Source of the DNA: Leucaena leucocephala
Lineage: Eukaryota; Streptophyta; Magnoliopsida; Fabales; Fabaceae
DNA length: 64,000 nucleotides
Assembly: GCA_037074615.1 (NCBI GenBank)
Contig: CM073558.1
Span: 2,967,501 to 3,031,500, forward strand
Reading direction: 5' to 3'
Part shown: positions 1-11,802 of the stretch, piece by piece
Layout of the letters: every line of letters starts with the position of its first letter
How positions within the stretch are numbered: the stretch's first letter is position 1
The notes under the pieces: generated by a model
The model's input: only the letters and a program-made list of their open reading frames with translations
Database searches by the model: none
Told to the model about the DNA's origin: nothing
Program-made: the position numbers and the translations under genes

Positions 1-292
1 TAATCTCTATAATTTCTCCACTCAAAATAAGTTGGTCTTTAATAAACTATTGGGACTAAGTTGTCTTGACTTTTGAGTCCAAGTCTAAGGACTGACTTGA
101 TAATTAAGAGAAAGTTAGGGACTAAAAATTATATTTTTCCTTCCACCTTATATGAGCTTATCTCATATAGAAACACCATTGCTGTGCCATTAACATGTAA
201 TGCATAAGATCCACACTTAGTTTTTCTAAAAAGAACATGGCGGACACTTTAGACAATCTAACCAATGAAGATGAGTTAATGCTCCAACTTAC

Positions 293-3200
293 AAATCCAC
301 TTTCAAGTGCTCGGAAATCGAGGCCCTCGTCTATATCTTCATGCTGCTTATCCGAAAACTGCAGATACAAGTAGAGTATGACTAAGTTTACTTCTACAAG
401 CAGCGTCAAAACATTTCATGGCCCTACAAATATCTTTTCTTTTACCTCGAGGAAATGAACAAGCTATAAACTTTAAAGAAATCTTATGAGCCATAATTAA
501 ACATGCACTGGTGCCAAGATAGCAACGTGAATCATATATATGGGGGTGGCAACGTTGGCCAAAACATGAAAAACGACAACATTTCTATAATAAACTCTTC
601 TCCATGAATTAATATCTTCCATGTTCAGCATATAAAAAGATATCTGATTTTATTACCAACAAGTTTCTCACAAGATGACGTTCTTCCCTTTTATTTACCT
701 CTAGTCTGAAGTACTTCTTTACCCTGTTGAAATCAGGTTTTCCTGCAGCTCCAATAGATTCAACAATCTCCAAATTCTTTTTCTGTGTATTCAGTCTACG
801 TGCAGCACCCTGAAGCATATCAAGATTAGGAAGGCTAAAATATTAGCATAACAAAATCAACAGACGGAATCCCTTCAGATAATACCAGATGGGTACACGT
901 AACATAAATATTAAATGTTTTGGACACTCACAGCAGCAGAGGCATCTCGACCAAGCTGCGCAAACTTAAGGCCAAGGCCTTGTTGGTTGTTCAAGAAATG
1001 ACCAACAGGATATCGACTAGTAGAAACAGCTTGCCAGTTTGCAGTGGATCTTCGGTTACTTTGCTTGGTCAACTTGAAACCCTGCCGATCAAATAACACA
1101 CCATCCATGTAAAAAACAAACTTGCAGACACAGGAAACAATGGCATGCTTAGGTTTGAACTATAATTATATCTTAACTCCAAGGGACAAAAGTAGCTCAC
1201 CATATAGGTCAAATCGTCAAAGTAAAGCATAATAAATAGATATGATAATCTACATGTTTGATTAAAATAATGCAGCCAACAAAGGGAATCCATGACCTTG
1301 AATCTTAAAATTCAAGAACAAGATGAACGAGAATAATATACTTGATATAGACTATTGCCCTTTACAGAATAATTATTGCATACCAAATTCATATTAGAAT
1401 CCCTAAACATAATAGAGGCACATGATTTCTTAGCTTCTTTATAGCAGTTTAGTTAATAGCATAAGTTCAAACAACCAAGGGATTGAACACTGAGATAGAA
1501 TCACAAATATCCTAACCAATGATGCACAAGCATTATGGGCTAATCCCCTTTTCCACATCTAATGCATAAACTTAGAGCAAATGATTATGCTGCGATATGT
1601 CTAAATTGATGATATAGTAGCAGCGCATTAAAACAGAAAATTGTGCAACGGAAGCAGAAGTAAAGGATTTAGCGTATGACAAGCACTAATTGAGCTAATA
1701 TACATTTATTATTAAATATCAATTTTGGGCACAAGCATCATATTATGCACAACTAATAACATGCACAAACATCATATATTGTAGACAGATAATCCAAGGA
1801 AAATGCAAGATTCTACTTAAACATTTCAGAACTCAAACAATTGTATTGTTGATTGTAGCACAGAAAGGAAAGTGACTCTGCATCTTCAACACATATAGGA
1901 AACAGTCAGTAATATTCAGATCATAAACTAACATCACGACACACTCTAATACATCGAAATATTTGAATAAATAATCCATGTAACAATCAACATTCTAAAC
2001 CTTGTTTCTCAAAGGAGACGTGGGAACTTCTATATTCATAAAGCAACTTTTGGGAAAAGTCCCCTTCTCAATATCCCTGATAGCTGCTTTTATTAATGGC
2101 AAACAGATTGCCGCTGCATCCTTGAAATCTGTTTCTTGACTTTCCTCCTCCTCCCTACTTGATATGATACCAATTCATAAACCTCCAGTAGAAATTTTCA
2201 GACCAAACTAGATACGAAAGCAAATCATCAAAGTACCAGTTCAATGATATTGACAACGATGGTACACCACTTAATGATGCCTCTCTAGCTCCAGCAACAA
2301 CACCTGAGTAGAACCTGGAGTGTTCTAAAGCATGAGATAAACGTTGGTCTAGGGCATTAATGATACACGTGCTGAAGATATATACAAAGCTATAAATGAT
2401 ACCATAAAACAGAATGGAAAAAAGGGGTGGTTATGTACTTTCTAACTTGTACTTAAAAGTTCCTCTATATGTAGTGGCAAATAACTTACATGTGATGACC
2501 ACAGCTGGATCCCCGGTTGATTCCACTAATAACCTAAAATGCATACCATGTTATATACATAAATCTTCAGCATGTTGATTAAGTCATAAGCCCAGTCATA
2601 ATGTTATGATATAAAAGCTAACCAGCATAGGCTTTGACCATGCAAACAAGGCCCCGGATAATGCTAGTGAAACACAATCCACGGGAGTTCCTGAATAAAG
2701 GATAAATTAAAAAAGAATAAGATAATAGCGCAACTCCTATGTATTGAAAGCCAGAACTACAAAACGGCAAACCTGCAAAGAGATTACGAAAGTCTAAAAT
2801 TATTGGTTCAGCTACGATCATACAAAAATCAATAGTCAGATTTATTCTTTAATGATATTGAGGATTATTACGATTTTTTTTTCTTTTTGCCAAATAGGGT
2901 AATACCAGAAAATTCACATCAATACACCCATGAACATGATACTTGTTGAATCTCATTAGCACTGAGAAAATGCGACAAATAGCACGAGATCAAACTAAGC
3001 TTAAATTCCTCAAAAGGCACGGTTTACGAACAAATTTAAACCCCAAACAAATTAAGCCTCATCATAGCCTCCTCAAGTCTTTTTGAGCCCTAGATGAGCG
3101 GAGGGCGAGAAATAGGAGCAAAAAGAAAATATGTCATACCCGAAACCTCAAAGGCCGTGGCACCATCAATTTCAGCAGACCTTGCTTCCACCGTTTCTCT

Positions 3201-3747
3201 GAGAGTTATAGAGTGCCCCGAAACTGATTTGTCCCTAAAGCAACCATTTTATCAAGTAACCAATTACAACGATAACCCCGATTCAATAACAACGCGAGAC
3301 ATAGGTGGCGAAGACAGAAAACATAATGCAAATGCAGAGTAAACCAATAAACCGGGAAGGTGAAATGTAGGAGGAAAAGAGGCATACTAGAAAACATCGA
3401 TGAACAATCCAACAAAAATCAGAGCACAATGAATAAATCAATATTAGAAAAACCCACGATTGAGGAACGCAGACATGAACATTGTAAAGGCCTTCGCGAA
3501 CAAGAGTTTGAACTAAGTAGGTAAGGCCAGGGGACTCAATCCCGTCACTATTGGTGAGTAAGACAATGGGCTTCGAACTATCATTCACTTCCGTGGAATC
3601 AGGAACCGAAGATGAAGAAGGTTCGGGAGTTTCAGTAACGTCCTTGGATTTGTCGCCCTCATCCGCGCCTTTCCTGCTTAGAACTTCTTGAAGATTGGAA
3701 ACGAGGCCCGGAGGCATCAAATTGTTCTTGACAGAAGTAGAAGTCAT
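293..3747 (-). CDS. SurE-like 5'/3'-nucleotidase, 3' end off window
   Basis: Nine exons can be joined in frame: 3458-3747, 3140-3234, 2623-2690, 2490-2533, 2237-2314, 2001-2154, 932-1081, 699-809 and 293-358. All have GT-AG borders. The first ATG is at 3747. An apparent upstream extension starts with TTG and is not used. After a Ser/Pro-rich N-terminus of about 57 residues comes the SurE phosphatase core: VLLTNSDGIESPG (metal-binding Asp), then QSDKSVSGHS, GTPVDCVSLALSG, VISGINRGSSCGHH and FYSGVVAGAREA. SurE enzymes are metal-dependent phosphatases that release phosphate from nucleoside monophosphates. Plant members are a small, poorly studied group. In many SurE proteins the first motif reads NDDG; here it is NSDG, which I believe is common in plant paralogues. 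The last visible exon ends at a clean donor (gt at 291-292), so the stop codon lies left of position 1. Function is inferred from family only. Confidence 0.9.
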
Positions 3748-3958
3748 GGGCAAAAATTTCCTGGAAACGGAAGCTGAACGATAATCGCAAAGAAAAATGA
3801 AAGATTCAAAATGGAAACCCTAAGCGAAGAGCAAGAAAGCTGGAAAAAAAATGGAGGAAGAAACGGATAGAGATAGATAGCGCGGTTGTAACGGCGTGAC
3901 GTGGGAAAGTGCAGAGAGACAACCTAAAAGGGAAGAGAAAAGCTTCAAAGTACTGAAA

Positions 3959-3976
3959 CAGAGAGAGAGAGAGAGA
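3959..3976 (-). promoter_or_regulatory. CT-repeat in 5' leader/promoter of SurE-like gene
   Basis: A GA dinucleotide run on the plus strand (CT on the coding strand) lies about 210 bp upstream of the SurE-like start codon. Pyrimidine-rich CT tracts are common in plant core promoters and 5' leaders. No TATA box could be assigned with confidence. Confidence 0.35.
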
Positions 3977-3977
3977 T

Positions 3978-4417
3978 TACTTGTGAAAATGTGATCTTTA
4001 GGAGGAAAAAAGAAGAAACAGTAATGAAAGAGATTAAATTTCAGACACAGTTTCATGGTTTTGAATCTTTCATCTTTTTTCTTGACACAGTTTTTCTCTG
4101 CTGATCTAGCCTTGACCGCCAGCTATTGACAATTAAGACATAATTACTTAGATAATCATTGTATTAGATTATTGAATGGATTTAACGGGTATTCTTCTCA
4201 ATCATTTATGTCTAAAATAAATTCTTTTTTCATTAAAAAAATAAAATCTTTTATATTTCCCAACTCAATTTAATTGATTTAAATCCATGAAAGTTATGCG
4301 ACCTAGTTTTTTTATTTGAAGTGAAGTGGGCCATAAATTTTATTGGTGCCAGAAAAAAAATGATACTAAAAATGAATATAATATTACCAAAACAAAGTAA
4401 ATGTTTATTCCCATGGC
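3978..4417. other. Intergenic, no gene seen
   Basis: AT-rich spacer upstream of the SurE-like gene, holding its promoter. No coding pattern or repeat was recognised. Confidence 0.5.
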
Positions 4418-4425
4418 CTGCCGAT
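4418..4425. repeat. Target-site duplication, left copy
   Basis: CTGCCGAT, identical to 4943-4950 and directly abutting the hAT-type element. Confidence 0.88.
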
Positions 4426-4942
4426 TAGGGATAAAAACAGGTTAGGCTAGGTTTAGCCTATTAAGTACCAATTCGGCCTGAGCCTGGCCTGTGGCCTATT
4501 ATATGCTATTTTTTTGTCTAAGCCTGGCCTGGCCTGAAGCCTGTTTAAAAAGCCTGATTTTTTTAATTATACTAATAGGCTACCTAACAGGCCTTCATAA
4601 CAGGCTTTCGTAACATGCCCTCATAACAGGCCCCCTAACAGGCCTGTTAAAATAAAATTCAAGAATAAAATGTATAATAATACATATTAGTTTAATGGTT
4701 TGACTCTTGTATTGTGTTCAATATGTGGTAAGTTTAACACTCATTTATTACACTTTAATATTAAATAAATTTTGACTAATAGGTCCAGACTGCCTGATAG
4801 GCTTAACAGGCTTCGTAAGAAGCCTGAGCCTGACCTCTTAAGAAAAATAGACTTTTAAACAGGCCTGAACCTGTATATTTTTCTAAACAGGTCAGGCCAG
4901 GCCAGAGGCTCCTGACAGGCCACCTGGCCTGTTTCCATCCTA
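4426..4942. mobile_element. hAT-type non-autonomous MITE with 8-bp TSD
   Basis: The 517-bp element starts TAGGGATAAAAACAGG and ends CCTGTTTCCATCCTA, imperfect inverted repeats of the TAGGGATGGAAAC type found at plant hAT termini. It is flanked by a perfect 8-bp duplication CTGCCGAT at 4418-4425 and 4943-4950, the length hAT transposases generate. The interior is packed with the short motif AGGCCTG/CAGGCCT and variants such as CCTGGCCTG, clustered towards both ends. Subterminal hexamer or heptamer arrays of this kind are typical hAT transposase-binding regions. There is no open reading frame, so it must have been moved in trans. Superfamily call is strong from TSD length plus TIR; family within hAT is unknown. 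Confidence 0.88.
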
Positions 4943-4950
4943 CTGCCGAT
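4943..4950. repeat. Target-site duplication, right copy
   Basis: CTGCCGAT, identical to 4418-4425 and abutting the element's right end. Confidence 0.88.
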
Positions 4951-6704
4951 TCACTCCACTACCATCTTAAAACCTTCTGCTTTTATTGGTTTTCTCTTAA
5001 ATAACTATACATGTACCAATGTAAATTTTTTTCCTTTTATATAGATAGTATTTAAATACCAATTTTACTATTGGTATTTTTTTTGTGCCAATTTTTACTT
5101 AGGAGTTAGGAAATGAAGTAATGTTTCTATAAATAATCTTAGGGATAAATTACAGATTTATAGTATTTTATGTTATCAATATAAAAGGGCATGGGTTTTT
5201 CCCCAAATATTAATATTAATACAAGTAGTGGATCTCATATTCTTTTGATTTTTAGTCAGATTTCTTTTTATCAAACTCTTAAAATTCAAATATTCCCGCA
5301 TCATAAAATTCAAATATCCCGGCACCATATTCCATTTGAATTATAAAATCAAAATCAATATTAATTAAATACATCTCTATTAACCTTAATATTCTATTTG
5401 TCATTTATTGTATTAAATTTTGCATAATTCATACATTACATAAATTAAATTTTAGTTTATTTGTTTAATTTCAACCTTTTTTTGAGACTACTCAGTTTTA
5501 AATATATTTTTAAAAATGATTTTTAATCGTTATATTAAGTTGGAAGAATATGTAACAAAAATTTTGGATGAAGAGCTCCAAATCACACGAATATAATAGT
5601 AGTAGTAGAAGAAATTTGTCAAACTTTTGGAAGACAAGAAATAATGTTTTTGTCATTTTGTGTGTGGTAGATCCAATATCCAAAGCCAATTGTTCAACAA
5701 GAAGTTGAAGCATTTGCTTTGGCTTTTTTTTTTTTTTTTTTTGAAATGGTTAACTGTTGGCTGTTGAGAGGCCATGCATACATATACATATAAAGAATTT
5801 GAGTTGAAGATGCATTGAAAACGAGCTTATGCATTTCATTGTTTTGATCAAAACACATGCTTTGGTCAAGACCACATTTTGACCAAAGACCATTTTAACT
5901 TGGCATTATTCCCAACTAAAATTTTACAACTTGTTTAACTTTTTATATTTAAAATTGATGATTTTTAGTATTTTGGAAACTTTCCCATTTTCATCCATTG
6001 GTCAATAGATTATTATGCACTTTGTGATCATCAGTTTGAATGTCAGTTATGCGAAAAATTTCTTCTGTTGTCAGAGAGAAGAATGAATATACAAGGAGTT
6101 CAAGTGGATTCTATGTACTCTCTCACTGCTATATCACTCTCTCCTATTCCAAAGACACCTCAACTTGATGACCCAAATAATCATTGTCCCTGTGAAGCTT
6201 GAACTACTGAGTCAAGACTAGAACTTCCATGGAAGACGAGTCTATACTCTATGCATGACATAGAGTAAAGGGTGACCTAGTGCACAAAGTTTCTATCAAG
6301 TGAGATCTGGGAAGGAATTATTTCTAAGGTTTAAACCTATAACCTCCGTGTTACATGGTAACAAGCGAGGCTCACCCTCAAATAACATAGAGTAAGAGAA
6401 CCTAATGCCTGACCACGAGTACAATGTTGGTTTGGCCACTACCTTATTTAGTTACTGCTTCCTCCTTTTCTTTTCCTAGCTCTACTTCGCAAAGCTGACT
6501 GACTTGACCTGTTATCAGTCTCCTCAATTAAAAGATCATTATTTCAGTAACTCAAAATATGAGAAAAATTCATCCCCAGACCAAACCAATCATATAGATT
6601 ATAGAGGCATACAAGTATCTCAGGCGTATTTTTTGTTAATAAAAGTCATTTTTTGACAGTATGCCTAGTTATTATTGGCTTCGTCTGTACTTCTTTCTCT
6701 TTAT
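4951..6704. other. Intergenic, AT-rich, no gene seen
   Basis: Low-complexity AT-rich DNA with a T18-like homopolymer near 5725-5743. Short open frames do not resemble proteins and lack splice support. The right end abuts the stop codon of the PP7-like gene, so its 3' UTR lies here. Confidence 0.5.
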
Positions 6705-9700
6705 TTATAAAGAAACATCTAAACCCACCCTTGTCATAAGCATAAGTTTTAAGGAAGCAACGAGCTCAAACAAATACTCATAAGCAGCCTTGTGAGGTTC
6801 CTGCAGAAAGAAATTTGGTATCAGGACAGCAGTACTACAGAGAATGTCGGTATGACTCAAACGATCAAACCTGTATGTTTTGAGGAAGAGGCAGTCCTTC
6901 CACCACAGGAGCCCTTGGAACCTGCACAACTTGGGTACCCCCTGAACCATCAGGAAGCTGAACACTCCAAGATGGGGCATTATAAATGCCCAATGCTGCA
7001 AAGTCAAACTCCGGCATCACCCCTGCTGGATAAGATCTTTGAGAAGCTGAAATACCAGAGGTTGAGGCCTGTGCATTCTTTAACACAAAAGTAAGCTGAG
7101 TCAGCATTTCCAGGCTTTTATACCTAATACAACAAGAAGCAATGGAAAAAATATCAGAGTCTCTAGTTAGAATGTCTCAGTTTTATAGTTATACTCATCT
7201 ATCTATAGTTATGTAATGGAAATCAAAGTTAGGAAGTACTTTTCTAAATCTATATTATAACATACCATTTGCGGAGAGTCTAGTGCATCATAATCAATAT
7301 AAGGATCCACCTGAGAAGCAAGTAGCATATAAGTCATATACGTCCAAACAGATGACAAAAGATGGTAGAAGTTATTTGATTCATTTATAAGTTCAAAATC
7401 AGAAGGTAAATGCATATATTCTATGAAAACTAAACTTTGCACGAGACATTTGATAAAAAAATCATTTTGTAACTGTATTTTACCTTGCATTTGATCTCGT
7501 CAAAATAAAATAATGCCAACTGTGATGACAACACGATTTTTACCTTTGGTCTATCTGCAGATTTTAATGAGTGAAAACTAGGACTTTGAAAATCAGGCGC
7601 CTTCAATATTGCATATGCTCCTTCATTGTTATATCTCCTCTTATCAAACTGCAAAATTCATAGATGGTAGACCTATGTGAAAAAAAAAAATACTTCTACA
7701 GATCTTCTTTTGAGATATCACCAGTAGAACTGCCACAGGTGTAAGAAATATGCTTAATCTTTGCCTACTGATATAGAAAGTTACAACTGAAAAGATGAAC
7801 CTGAGGGAAGTCAGGAGCACTGAAAAGTGTATATAATTTTCCTGATTCTCCATCATGATCCAAGCTGTATCCACACAACATATCCCCAAAATCATCCTGA
7901 CCAACCCTTGCATCGGGTCCTTCATGTGATCTGATGATCAGCTATGCATAAAATAATGCACCACAGAATATTAGCAGAAAAAGAATTTAAAGCTGACAAT
8001 CATAAGCAAAGTGAATCTGCGAGAACAGTTTGGAAACTAAAGAATTTGGATACTTTGAAGATTAAAAAAATGCTTTTCTAAATGAAAAGGATTGTCAAGC
8101 CAGTCAATGTTTACAAGCTTTTCAAGGCATGTAAAATGTGCTTATGCTATGCATCTAACATGAAATCTGTCTTGAATAATGATTAGCATTGCCAACGATA
8201 ATATGCGATAAACATTTCTATACATCTCATGACAAATTTAATGACTGGCTTTAGATATTTAATAATTTCACCCATGGTAGTTGTAGTGTATCAAGCAAGG
8301 CTGTAGATGGGAGTTTACTTACCTTCAATTTGTTCTGTTTTAAGAAAGTCTCAGTGCAATCCGGACCCCACAATAGACCTAATTTCCGACCTGTATTATC
8401 CCTCAGGCCATCCTTATTAGATGGTTTTGACCAAAGAATGTCACTCAACAATATGTTAGGACCTTCATAAGGGCAATCTACAGAAGATCTTTTAACTTCA
8501 GATAACTCAGTTAAAGATCCAAGATCCACTCTTTGCGTTTTCTTTCGCTTTGGCTTTCTCAAAGGAGCATCTTTTATGCTACGAAAAAGCCCTCCATTAG
8601 TAGTATAAACACAGCCGCCTATAACTGAAGCTAATGGAAGTTCCTTGAAACACTCTAGGCATTTGTTATATACATCTTCACCTTGGCCACCATATTTCAT
8701 CCGCACCTCCTTCTTAAAACCATATCTTGCAGCACAATATCTTGATTCATGATTTCCACGGAGTAGATATACTCTGTGAGGCATCAAGACCTGAATCAAC
8801 ATGATAGGCTTTAGTCAATAATTAGGTTTGAGTGAGTAAAACATATTTCAGCATGTTCTTTAGTAATAGCTAATAGGTTATATAATTAATACCACAAGGC
8901 ATTATTCTTTTTATTTATTTCTCCTGATCGGAATACAGACATCACCATCACTAAAATTATTAGGGATATCAAAATGTAAGAAAAATCATTGCCATCACGT
9001 AACCTTCCAAGCTAGCAAGACCAGAAAAACCTCCATGCCCCATGCTCCTTTATCTACATAATTTCCATTGAAAACATAGATCTGGCTCTCAGAAGGTATG
9101 CCAATATGCTTAAAAAGAAAGAGTAAATCATAAAACTGCCCATGGATGTCGCCTACTACAATGACCCTTGAATCTTCTCCTTGACAATTGATCTCCACAC
9201 AGTTAGTTTCTTTGCATAGTATGCTGCGAGCAGAATCTGTCAATTTATCTACCAGCATCGATGGTATGACGTGGCAGAACTCAGATGGCAACATCTTCTG
9301 TGAAGCCTGCTCAAGGGTGAACATCATGTCTTGAACCCACTCTAAGGTAATGCAATCATCTGGAGGCCACAGAAGAAATTGCTGAAAGGAAGATTGCAAC
9401 GGGGACTCCTGTACTTCATTTATTCCATTTTCAAGTCCTAAAACATGTTCTACCTCGAACATCTCATTTTCATTTATCATGCCTTGTCCCTCATCTATCA
9501 GGACATCACCATTGCTGGTCTTTGCTGACTCAGCCATGGGACTATATCCTATCCCATCATAACCAACTCCAACCTGTAAAACTGAACAATTTACCTTAAG
9601 AGAATTCTACACAGAGAATGGAAATTCAAACAAATATTAAGATGTATTAACCCCTTACTTGTTCTGCAATTATGGCACGCCTAGTTATTGCTCCTCTTGC

Positions 9701-10159
9701 TTGTTTATCAGAAATCCCATGTGCAATTTCTTTCATCCTCAAAACTAAATGCATGCTTTGGTCATCTAAGCCTTCAAACGACATCCTGCTTATTACTTCA
9801 ATAATATCCCTGGATGCACACACCTGCAAACTGTACTAAGTCAATTGAGACACCAGATTGGCATATGGTCCATAATGTTTTATTCATTGAAGAAGCTTTA
9901 TGAACCATTTTCTCGATACTGTTGCGCAAAGCACTAATCACGTCATTCTTTGTCACCTGTAAACAACATACAATTTAGGAGGGTGGCTCCTCGGACAAGG
10001 AAAACTATTGTTAAAATTTCAGCAGCCATTGATCTCTCTAACCTTTCTATCTCTATCATCGACAACCCCACGGGCTATTTCTCTCATCATCACCAATGAG
10101 TGCACTTGCTGGTCATCTAAATTTACCAAAGACATTGAATCTATTCCTTCCAGAATCTT
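6705..10159 (-). CDS. Serine/threonine phosphatase 7 (PP7)-like, predicted inactive homologue
   Basis: Ten exons join in frame: 10043-10159, 9906-9956, 9659-9823, 9004-9573, 8323-8790, 7801-7941, 7544-7648, 7266-7310, 6871-7095 and 6705-6800. The two N-terminal junctions are least certain, and the start is unresolved: the first in-frame ATG is at 10135, and an upstream exon is possible. The PPP-family catalytic core is clear: VVGDIHGQ, LLRGNHESRYC, GLLWGPDC, IIRSHEGPDAR and LFSAPDFPQ. The PP7 signature FNGxYVDxGAWG is present. However, the metal-ligand Asp of GDYVDRG is Asn (codon 9061-9063), the following Arg is Lys, and the His of HGGLF is Asn (codon 8596-8598). Arabidopsis has an annotated inactive PP7 homologue, and this fits that class. 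The N-terminus holds two related blocks of about 40 residues, and the C-terminal tail of about 106 residues is unlike canonical PP7. Confidence 0.85.
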
Positions 10160-11186
10160 CTGACATCAACTTTTAATTCTCTCTCTCTCCGGGTCCATGA
10201 CTAGAGCCGAACACAAGGACAACGAACTACACTAAATCCACATGTCAGAACCAATTGACAACAAATTCAGGGACTCAGTTAATACATTGGCTCAATTTTG
10301 TTGAACACGGTAAAGTTTCTTCATGCTATGAAGGTTTTGTAAAGGAACACAAGCTAAAATAACACTCGGGAATTTGAGGAAAAGAATAACGACTCAACCA
10401 ACTCAACCAGGGGGGAAGTTGCAACAAATTCGAAGTTAAGGAACTTTTAAAGAAGAAAAAATTTAGATTTCCACGAAAAACAGCCAAGCAAACCAGTCTG
10501 CGAGAAATGAAGTTTAACAACTGAACCAAACTGAACTCTGCCATTCCACATTTCAAACTGCAGAAACCCCAATAAGGTCCCGAGTTTTCTGCTGAAAGTT
10601 TGAAACGATTTGTTTTTAGGTTTATTGCTTTAAGAAGAAGTAGTAGCAACGTTTGCAAAGCAGCGCGAGTAAGTGGAAGAGAGAATCATGAAAAATTTGT
10701 ACCTTTTGCTTTTATAGCCCTTGAGTTAAGGTTTGTGAGATGGAAGTTAAGCAGACGACTCTCACTTTGCCCTCATCGTTTTGATGCTTTTGCTTTTGGC
10801 GAAGATGAAATTGCAAGTCGTATCTCCCTCTGGCAAAACGACAATCGGTGGAGCATGTTGCTGTAAAGCAGAAAATGGATTTCTTTTTTATTTTTTCTTT
10901 TAGTAATTAAATTAAAAAGAGAGATAATTACTTTCTAAAGTTACACAAAATTAGTAATAAAAGATAAAGCTGAATTTTTTCTCAAATTTCTTGCTATCTT
11001 TTATCTTACAAAAGATAGAAAAATGGTATGAATAAGAGGAAAAATCAAGATATCTGAAACTGGATTTTTCACCAGGGAGACTATTCCTAGGTCAGGGTTA
11101 GAACCAACTATATTGATTTTGCTGTTTTGTATATTTTTGTTATTATGTTTGTATAATAAAATTATAACATGCTTAAACAAAGTTTT
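10160..11186. other. Upstream region of PP7-like gene
   Basis: Probably contains the PP7-like gene's promoter and perhaps a 5' exon: an acceptor site at 10160-10161 implies an upstream transcribed segment. The plus-strand frame at 10600-10866 has no recognisable domain. Beyond about 10900 the DNA is AT-rich spacer leading to the TNL relic. Confidence 0.45.
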
Positions 11187-11542
11187 TTAAAAAATCAAAT
11201 ATAGTTGAGTTATAATATTTTCATTGAGAAGTATGATAAAAATAATATTTATCCACTGAATTTTTGAGCTTTCAGGATCATCAATGGCTTCACTGGCTTC
11301 TTCCAACAATGGAGCTTTTCTGGTTTTCAACCCTTCCATATCCTTTATGAAACTTTGTTGTGAGGCATATATCAGGTAAACCCCACATCCTTTTTTCACA
11401 ATCTCTTTATACTCCTCTTCTTGCTCAACCTCGGATTGAGCCGAGAATTCGAATGAAACCTTGTGTTCTTAACTGTCTCTACTTTCTTCATTAATCCTTC
11501 CTTTCATAAAACCCAGACATTCTACGTAAAACAAACACACAT

Positions 11543-11590
11543 TGTTATATGCTATTATAGAGTAATCTTACTCTATAATAGCATATAACA
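11543..11590. repeat. Perfect 22-bp-arm inverted repeat (hairpin)
   Basis: Arms 11543-11564 and 11569-11590 are exact reverse complements separated by the 4-base loop atct. It sits inside the C-terminal coding relic of the TNL pseudogene, just after codons matching SDHVC in the intact paralogue. The paralogue has no palindrome there, so this looks like a local inverted duplication that arose in the pseudogene. Confidence 0.9.
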
Positions 11591-11802
11591 CACATGATCT
11601 GAATTAAGTTCTTTACCAGGTAACACAATGTCCAAAGACTTAACATGAAGCCTCTCACCATCATTATTATTGTTTTCATTGAAGCAGTGAACAGTTATGG
11701 AGTCAAGAAAACTGCTTAATGGGAACTGAGAAAGAACCACGCAGAAAATTAAGGTCTCAGGAATGATATTATTGAATTGTAGAGGAATAGTTATGGAAGA
11801 AG

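Noticed and set aside
2618..2821. Minus-strand frame between SurE exons
   Set aside because: Intronic read-through; only its 2623-2690 part, in another frame, is exon.
9656..9661. Premature stop after IIAEQVRG in the PP7-like gene
   Set aside because: It lies past a good donor (gtaagg) at 9657-9658 and is intronic.
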